DNA of 11,197 nt from Proteiniphilum sp. (lineage in GTDB: Bacteria > Bacteroidota > Bacteroidia > Bacteroidales > Dysgonomonadaceae), in assembly GCA_031255275.1 (NCBI GenBank), contig JAIRSV010000082.1, positions 1 through 11,197 on the forward strand, written 5' to 3'. The notes under the pieces are model-generated. The model was not told the origin of the DNA, did no database searches, and worked only from the letters and a program-made list of their open reading frames with translations. A program made the position numbers and the translations under genes. This document shows, piece after piece, positions 8,257-11,197 of the stretch; the first letter of the stretch is position 1, and each line of letters begins with the position of its first letter.

Positions 8257-9015
8257 TCAAAACTCCAGATAGGGTTCGAGGCGGGAAATATCTTCCGGGG
8301 AAAATTCCTCAAGCAGGGAGAGTTCGCGGATGGAGGTGATATTTCCCTTTCTGCGGCGAAGCTCCGTGATAACCTTCACCTGCCCGTTATTCAGATAAGG
8401 GTGACGCAGCAGCTCCCTGAATTCCGCCTGATTGACCGGTATCTTGCGAAAACTGCCGCCGGACTCAATATAAACAGCCATACGTGCGAAAAGTTCCCTG
8501 TCGATACCGTACACCTCCAGCAGCTGTTCGGCCCGTACAAAGCCACCCAGCATTTCGCGATACTTCACAATGCGGGAGGCGTAGACGCTGCCGATGCCGG
8601 GGATTTTCTTCCACACAGCCGTATCGGTTTCGTTCAGAGAGATGGTTTCCCCTTCGGAGAGCTTCTCCGCGGCCGGACGGTATGCGCGGGAGGGCGTCCC
8701 TCCGTCGCTCTCCGGAACGGGCGGACGGGCGTGACGGGAAGCACTTTCGTACGGGTAACCGTTCCGGTCGGAGGGCTGTTGCGCGGAACTTTTCCGCTCT
8801 TCCGGGACGGCGGCGGACGGCTCTTTCACGGTCAGCGTCCGGTGAAATTCCTCAAATTCCCGGATCAGCGAATCGTTTCGCATCAGGATTGCATCCGACG
8901 TGTTCCGGTAACGGGACAGTGTATTCAAAACAAGGGTCAGCGCGATAAGGATGAGCAGCAGTGTCACTGCGATCTTTGCACTTCTTTGAAAATATAAGAA
9001 ATCTTTCCAGCTCAT
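8257..9015 (-). CDS. membrane-anchored helix-hairpin-helix (ComEA-like) protein
   Basis: This is a 252-residue protein with one N-terminal membrane helix (about 15-31), a charged Pro/Ser-rich linker (about 60-120) and a C-terminal half of HHH repeats. The first repeat is clear: LNETDTAVWKKIPGIG with the hairpin at 138-142, then GGFVRAEQLLEVYGI. A second, more degenerate unit spans about 192-250. HHH motifs bind the DNA backbone without sequence specificity. Basic residues on the short N-terminal side (K4, R11, K14) suggest that end is inside and the HHH part faces the periplasm, as in ComEA of DNA uptake. That role is inferred and no other competence gene is present. The frame is open to an ATG at 9069. 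I chose 9015 because MSWKDFLYFQRS places the helix at the usual distance and, from memory, resembles homologue starts; the longer form adds 18 residues with no recognised feature. Confidence 0.75.
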   Translation of the reverse strand: MSWKDFLYFQRSAKIAVTLLLILIALTLVLNTLSRYRNTSDAILMRNDSLIREFEEFHRTLTVKEPSAAVPEERKSSAQQPSDRNGYPYESASRHARPPVPESDGGTPSRAYRPAAEKLSEGETISLNETDTAVWKKIPGIGSVYASRIVKYREMLGGFVRAEQLLEVYGIDRELFARMAVYIESGGSFRKIPVNQAEFRELLRHPYLNNGQVKVITELRRRKGNITSIRELSLLEEFSPEDISRLEPYLEF

Positions 9016-9111
9016 TACTGTAAATTTTTCGGACGGTAAGGGAACCGGGATACCGGATTTTTGCCGCATGTCCGCACCGGCAGACCGGCCGGCATCCCTG
9101 AATCGATGGCC

Positions 9112-9119
9112 TAAAGTTA
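9112..9119 (-). promoter_or_regulatory. candidate -7 element for the HHH gene
   Basis: On the minus strand this reads TAACTTTA, seven of eight matches to TAnnTTTG counting the free positions. It would start a transcript near 9105, upstream of both possible HHH start codons. No clear -33 element is visible, so confidence is modest. Confidence 0.35.
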
Positions 9120-9160
9120 GAAATTATATTGTTTTCTTTTTCATGAATGGGCATAAATTG

Positions 9161-9168
9161 TATCTTTG
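9161..9168 (+). promoter_or_regulatory. Bacteroidota-type -7 promoter element for spmAB-ybeY
   Basis: TATCTTTG is a perfect match to the TAnnTTTG element used by the Bacteroidota primary sigma factor, within an AT-rich context (TAAATTG just before it). A T-rich stretch at 9132-9141 is at roughly the right distance for a poor -33 element. Transcription would start near 9175, leaving a leader of about 45 bases before the ATG at 9220. No Shine-Dalgarno sequence is seen, which is usual in this phylum. Confidence 0.7.
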
Positions 9169-9219
9169 AAGAATCTTTAGTCCTCTATGTATCTGTCTAA
9201 CTGAAGATCCCCACAAGAT

Positions 9220-10464
9220 ATGGTATTGAATTACATTTGGATTGCATTTTTTCTGATCGCCTTCGGGGTGGCGCTGGTAAAGCTCGTTTTCTTCGGAGAC
9301 GTAAACGTCTTTACCGAGGTGATGAACTCCACCTATGCGTCGGCGCGAACCGGCTTTGAAATTTCGCTGGGACTCACGGGAGTACTTTCGCTGTGGCTCG
9401 GCGTAATGAAGATAGGCGAACGGGGCGGCATGGTGGAACTCTTTTCGAGAGCAGTCTCCCCGCTTTTCTCCAGGCTCTTTCCCGGCATCCCGGAGAATCA
9501 TCCCGCCTCGGGATCGATTCTGATGAACATCTCGGCCAATATGCTGGGGCTTGACAACGCTGCTACCCCATTCGGTCTGAAGGCGATGCAGGAGTTGCAG
9601 GAGATCAACCCCCGGAAAGAGACGGCTTCCGACCCCATGATCATGTTCCTGGTGCTGAACGCATCGGGACTGACGCTGATCCCGGTCACCATCATGGTGT
9701 ATCGTGCGCAGCTGGGCGCCGCCAACCCTGCCGACGTATTTATCCCGATTATGATCGCCACCTTCGTCTCCACCCTTGCCGGCATGATTGCCGTCTGCCT
9801 GAAGCAGCGCATCAACATCTTCAACAGCGTGATCATGGGTTTTTTCCTGGGCATGGCGGGCATTATCGGCGGCTTGACGGTTCTCTTCCGGTCGATTCCC
9901 CAGGAACGGATCAGCACGGTCTCCGGCCTTGCCGCAAACATCTTTCTCTTCAGCATCATCGTGCTTTTCATCGTGAAGGCGCTGCACCGCAGGATCAATA
10001 TCTTCGACGCATTTATCGACGGCGCAAGAGAAGGGTTCAAAACCGCCGTGACCATTATCCCCTTCCTCATCGCCATCCTGGTCGGGATCGGCATTTTCCG
10101 CGCCTCGGGGGCGATGGACTTCCTGATGGACGGGCTGCGGGACCTGGTGGCGCTGACGGGGCTGGATACCCGGTGGGTGGACGGTATGCCCGTGGCGCTG
10201 ATGAAGCCGCTGAGCGGCAGTGGCGCCAGGGGAATGATGATTGATGCCATGACGACATTCGGAGCCGACTCGTTCACCGGCCGACTGTCGGCCGTATTTC
10301 AGGGCGCCGCCGACACCACTTTCTACATTGTGGCCGTTTATTACGGCGCGGTGAACATCAAAAATTCGCGCTACACCGTCCCCTGCGCGCTTCTGGCCGA
10401 TCTGGCAGGCATTATTGCCGCCATCTTCGCGGCCTACCTCTTTTTCGGCCGGGAGGGGATATAA
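9220..10464 (+). CDS. SpmA-SpmB fusion membrane protein (spore maturation / nucleoside-recognition Gate family)
   Basis: This is a 414-residue multi-pass membrane protein in which both halves carry Gate-type domains. The N-terminal half matches SpmA, with the signature NMLGLDNAATPFGLKAM at 107-123. The C-terminal half matches SpmB, with KPLSGSGARGMM (329-340), then FGADSFTGRLSAVFQGA and TTFYIVAVYYGAV (366-378). In Bacillus the two are separate proteins needed for spore-core dehydration. Here they are joined around residues 200-260, in an organism with no sign of sporulation, so the true role is not known; membrane transport of a small molecule is a reasonable inference from the fold. The start follows a good promoter by about 50 bases. 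The stop overlaps an 8-codon mini-ORF (TAATG), and ybeY begins 42 bases later on the same strand, so the two are probably co-transcribed. Confidence 0.9.
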   Translation: MVLNYIWIAFFLIAFGVALVKLVFFGDVNVFTEVMNSTYASARTGFEISLGLTGVLSLWLGVMKIGERGGMVELFSRAVSPLFSRLFPGIPENHPASGSILMNISANMLGLDNAATPFGLKAMQELQEINPRKETASDPMIMFLVLNASGLTLIPVTIMVYRAQLGAANPADVFIPIMIATFVSTLAGMIAVCLKQRINIFNSVIMGFFLGMAGIIGGLTVLFRSIPQERISTVSGLAANIFLFSIIVLFIVKALHRRINIFDAFIDGAREGFKTAVTIIPFLIAILVGIGIFRASGAMDFLMDGLRDLVALTGLDTRWVDGMPVALMKPLSGSGARGMMIDAMTTFGADSFTGRLSAVFQGAADTTFYIVAVYYGAVNIKNSRYTVPCALLADLAGIIAAIFAAYLFFGREGI

Positions 10465-10490
10465 TGGAAAACAGGAAATTCTTCAAGTAA
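10464..10490 (+). CDS. possible 8-codon mini-ORF between spmAB and ybeY
   Basis: The spmAB stop TAA shares its last A with an ATG (TAATG), opening a frame that reads MENRKFFK and then stops, 16 bases before the ybeY start. Terminating ribosomes could re-initiate here and be delivered close to ybeY. Equally it may be chance; no family can be assigned to eight residues. Confidence 0.2.
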   Translation: MENRKFFK

Positions 10491-10506
10491 AAAAACTGTT
10501 CGTAAA

Positions 10507-10935
10507 ATGGCAATCACTTTTCAGGCGGAAAACACCGGTTTCCCGAAAGTCGGAAAGCGGGCGACGGCTGACTGGATAAAGTCCGTCGCAAAAAGCTACG
10601 GGAAACGGGTCGGCGACATCGCATACCTCTTCTGCAGCGACGAAAAAATTCTGGAAGTCAACCGGCGCTACCTGCAGCATGATTTTTATACCGACATCAT
10701 CACGTTCGACTATTCCGAAGACGATCGTATTTCGGGAGACATTTTCATCAGCTTGGAAACCGTACTATCCAATTCTCAGCAATACGGAGTAAGTTTCGAG
10801 GAAGAACTCAACCGGGTCATAATCCACGGCATTCTGCACCTCTGCGGTCTGAACGACCGGTCGGAAGCCGAGGCCGGGGATATGCGGAAGGCGGAAGATG
10901 CCGCGCTGGCGTTGCGGCAGGGGCTTTGCCCCTGA
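10507..10935 (+). CDS. ybeY: endoribonuclease YbeY (16S rRNA 3'-end maturation factor)
   Basis: This is a 142-residue cytoplasmic metalloprotein of the UPF0054 family, needed for 16S rRNA 3'-end processing and ribosome quality control. Signatures in order: N52RRYL near the family's LN-x-x-[YF] segment, TDIITFD (62-68), GDIFIS (77-82), and the metal site HGILHLCGLND (107-117). His107 and His111 are the first two zinc ligands. The position of the usual third His (GxDH) is Asp117, a change I believe is common in Bacteroidota YbeY and not a sign of decay. The last residues (RQGLCP) and the TGA stop are encoded by a GGGGC/GCCCC hairpin at 10918-10934 that belongs to the downstream repeat mosaic, so the native tail may have been replaced. 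It lies 42 bases after spmAB without a Shine-Dalgarno sequence; the leader is A-rich. Confidence 0.93.
   Translation: MAITFQAENTGFPKVGKRATADWIKSVAKSYGKRVGDIAYLFCSDEKILEVNRRYLQHDFYTDIITFDYSEDDRISGDIFISLETVLSNSQQYGVSFEEELNRVIIHGILHLCGLNDRSEAEAGDMRKAEDAALALRQGLCP
10918..10934 (+). repeat. small hairpin module overlapping the ybeY stop
   Basis: CAGGGGC and GCCCCTG form a perfect 7-bp stem around TTT. A copy with loop GTT is at 11146-11162. In both, reading CAG-GGG in frame leads to a TGA in or just past the right arm. No T-run follows, so termination is doubtful. Confidence 0.7.
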
Positions 10936-10951
10936 GAAGTTGCGAAGTGAA

Positions 10952-11014
10952 GAAAACCAGCTCGGGGAGCGCCGGAGCGGCAAGGGGCGGGAGCACCCGC
11001 CCCGACGAGCGAAA
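10952..11014 (+). repeat. 63-bp GC-rich structured repeat, copy B
   Basis: Identical over 63 nt to the reverse complement of 89-151. The strong stem is 10984-10991 with 10996-11003, loop AGCA; the small stem is 10971-10974 with 10978-10981; the outer stem is 10960-10964 with 11006-11010. An alternative hairpin GCTC-GGG-GAGC (10960-10970) competes with the outer stem. It starts 16 bases after the ybeY stop, in the sense of ybeY. Confidence 0.85.
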
Positions 11015-11018
11015 AATT

Positions 11019-11050
11019 CAATGTGTCAATGTGGCAATGTGATGATGTGA
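11019..11050 (+). repeat. 8-bp-period tandem tract between copies B and C
   Basis: In steps of eight the sequence is CAATGTGT, CAATGTGG, CAATGTGA, TGATGTGA: four units covering 32 bases without interruption. This is the clearest of the three octamer tracts in the window. Confidence 0.7.
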
Positions 11051-11061
11051 CCCACAAAAAC

Positions 11062-11121
11062 AACCAGCTCGGGGAGCGCCCGAGTGGCAAGGGGCGGGAG
11101 CACCCGCCCCGACGAACGAAA
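11062..11121 (+). repeat. GC-rich structured repeat, copy C (diverged)
   Basis: A 60-nt match to copy B (10955-11014) with three substitutions. Two fall on the two partners of the closing pair of the small stem and one in the outer stem; the 8-bp stem (11091-11098 with 11103-11110) and the alternative GCTC/GAGC hairpin (11067-11077) are unchanged. It is a direct repeat of B with a 107-base offset. Confidence 0.85.
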
Positions 11122-11145
11122 AAGCATTTTCCACTTTCCACTTCG

Positions 11146-11162
11146 CAGGGGCGTTGCCCCTG
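11146..11162 (+). repeat. small GGGGC/GCCCC hairpin module, second copy
   Basis: CAGGGGC-GTT-GCCCCTG, a 7-bp perfect stem like the one at the ybeY stop, preceded by TTTCCACTTCG, the reverse complement of the GAAGTGGAAA word at the left end. A T6 run begins 13 bases later (11176), too far for a standard intrinsic terminator. Confidence 0.6.
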
Positions 11163-11175
11163 TGACCCCACCGGC

Positions 11176-11197
11176 TTTTTTGTCTTGACACAAAAAA
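11176..11197. terminator. A/T inverted repeat at the right edge, possible bidirectional terminator
   Basis: TTTTTTGT (11176-11183) and ACAAAAAA (11190-11197) are perfect reverse complements around a 6-nt loop. The stem is weak and A/T-only apart from one pair, and the window ends here, so a longer structure could continue to the right. Confidence 0.25.

Noticed and set aside
8185..8997. 270-codon plus-strand ORF antisense to the HHH gene
   Set aside because: The opposite strand encodes clear HHH motifs and a membrane helix; this translation shows no recognisable domain and is a shadow of that gene's codon bias.
9124..9987. 287-codon minus-strand ORF across the spmAB start and promoter
   Set aside because: It is rich in Asp, His and Gln, as expected from reverse reading of a hydrophobic membrane protein gene, and would cover the perfect promoter element.
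9498..10277. 259-codon minus-strand ORF inside spmAB
   Set aside because: Antisense to the SpmA and SpmB signature motifs; no family features of its own.
11019..11050. Octamer tract as a CRISPR array
   Set aside because: Units are 8 bp and directly abutting with no spacers, and no cas gene is present.
10776..11171. 131-codon minus-strand ORF across the right repeat mosaic
   Set aside because: Its translation is essentially the repeat modules read twice (recurring SRPLPL and RSPSW segments) plus antisense ybeY, so it is an artefact of the repeats.

Overview
The window looks like chromosomal DNA from a Bacteroidota (Bacteroidales-type) bacterium. Three things point there. A perfect TAnnTTTG promoter element lies upstream of one gene. 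No start codon has an obvious Shine-Dalgarno sequence. Two proteins, the fused SpmA-SpmB protein and a YbeY with Asp in place of the third metal-ligand His, have forms I associate with that phylum. Genus cannot be fixed from sequence reading alone; a Dysgonomonadaceae/Porphyromonadaceae-like organism is only a guess.

Layout. Positions 1-184 are a convergent intergenic zone, possibly with the last 13 codons of a plus-strand gene, filled with repeat modules. Positions 185-8100 (minus strand) hold a tight two-gene unit: a very large alpha-2-macroglobulin-family lipoprotein with an intact thioester motif, followed with a 4-base overlap by penicillin-binding protein 1C. Upstream on the same strand, 8257-9015 encodes a membrane-anchored helix-hairpin-helix protein. 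Positions 9016-9219 are a divergent promoter region. On the plus strand, 9220-10464 encodes a SpmA-SpmB fusion and 10507-10935 encodes YbeY, the 16S rRNA maturation endonuclease. Positions 10936-11197 are a second mosaic of the same repeat modules.

How the genes work together. The A2M-PBP1C pair is a known envelope partnership. A periplasmic thioester lipoprotein can trap invading proteases, and PBP1C can polymerise and cross-link peptidoglycan; together they are read as a response to cell-wall breach. The other genes (HHH protein, SpmAB, YbeY) look like ordinary neighbours rather than parts of that system.

The least explained signal is the repeat family at both ends. A 63-base GC-rich core with several nested stems occurs identically after pbpC (89-151, inverted) and after ybeY (10952-11014), with a third diverged copy at 11062-11121. 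The cores are accompanied by 8-bp-period tracts (consensus near TRATGTGA), a GAAGTGGA-type word and small GGGGC/GCCCC hairpins. One such hairpin forms the last codons and stop of ybeY. Relative to the gene it follows, the core is in the same orientation both times, so a 3'-UTR role or a REP-like mobile element are the main explanations.
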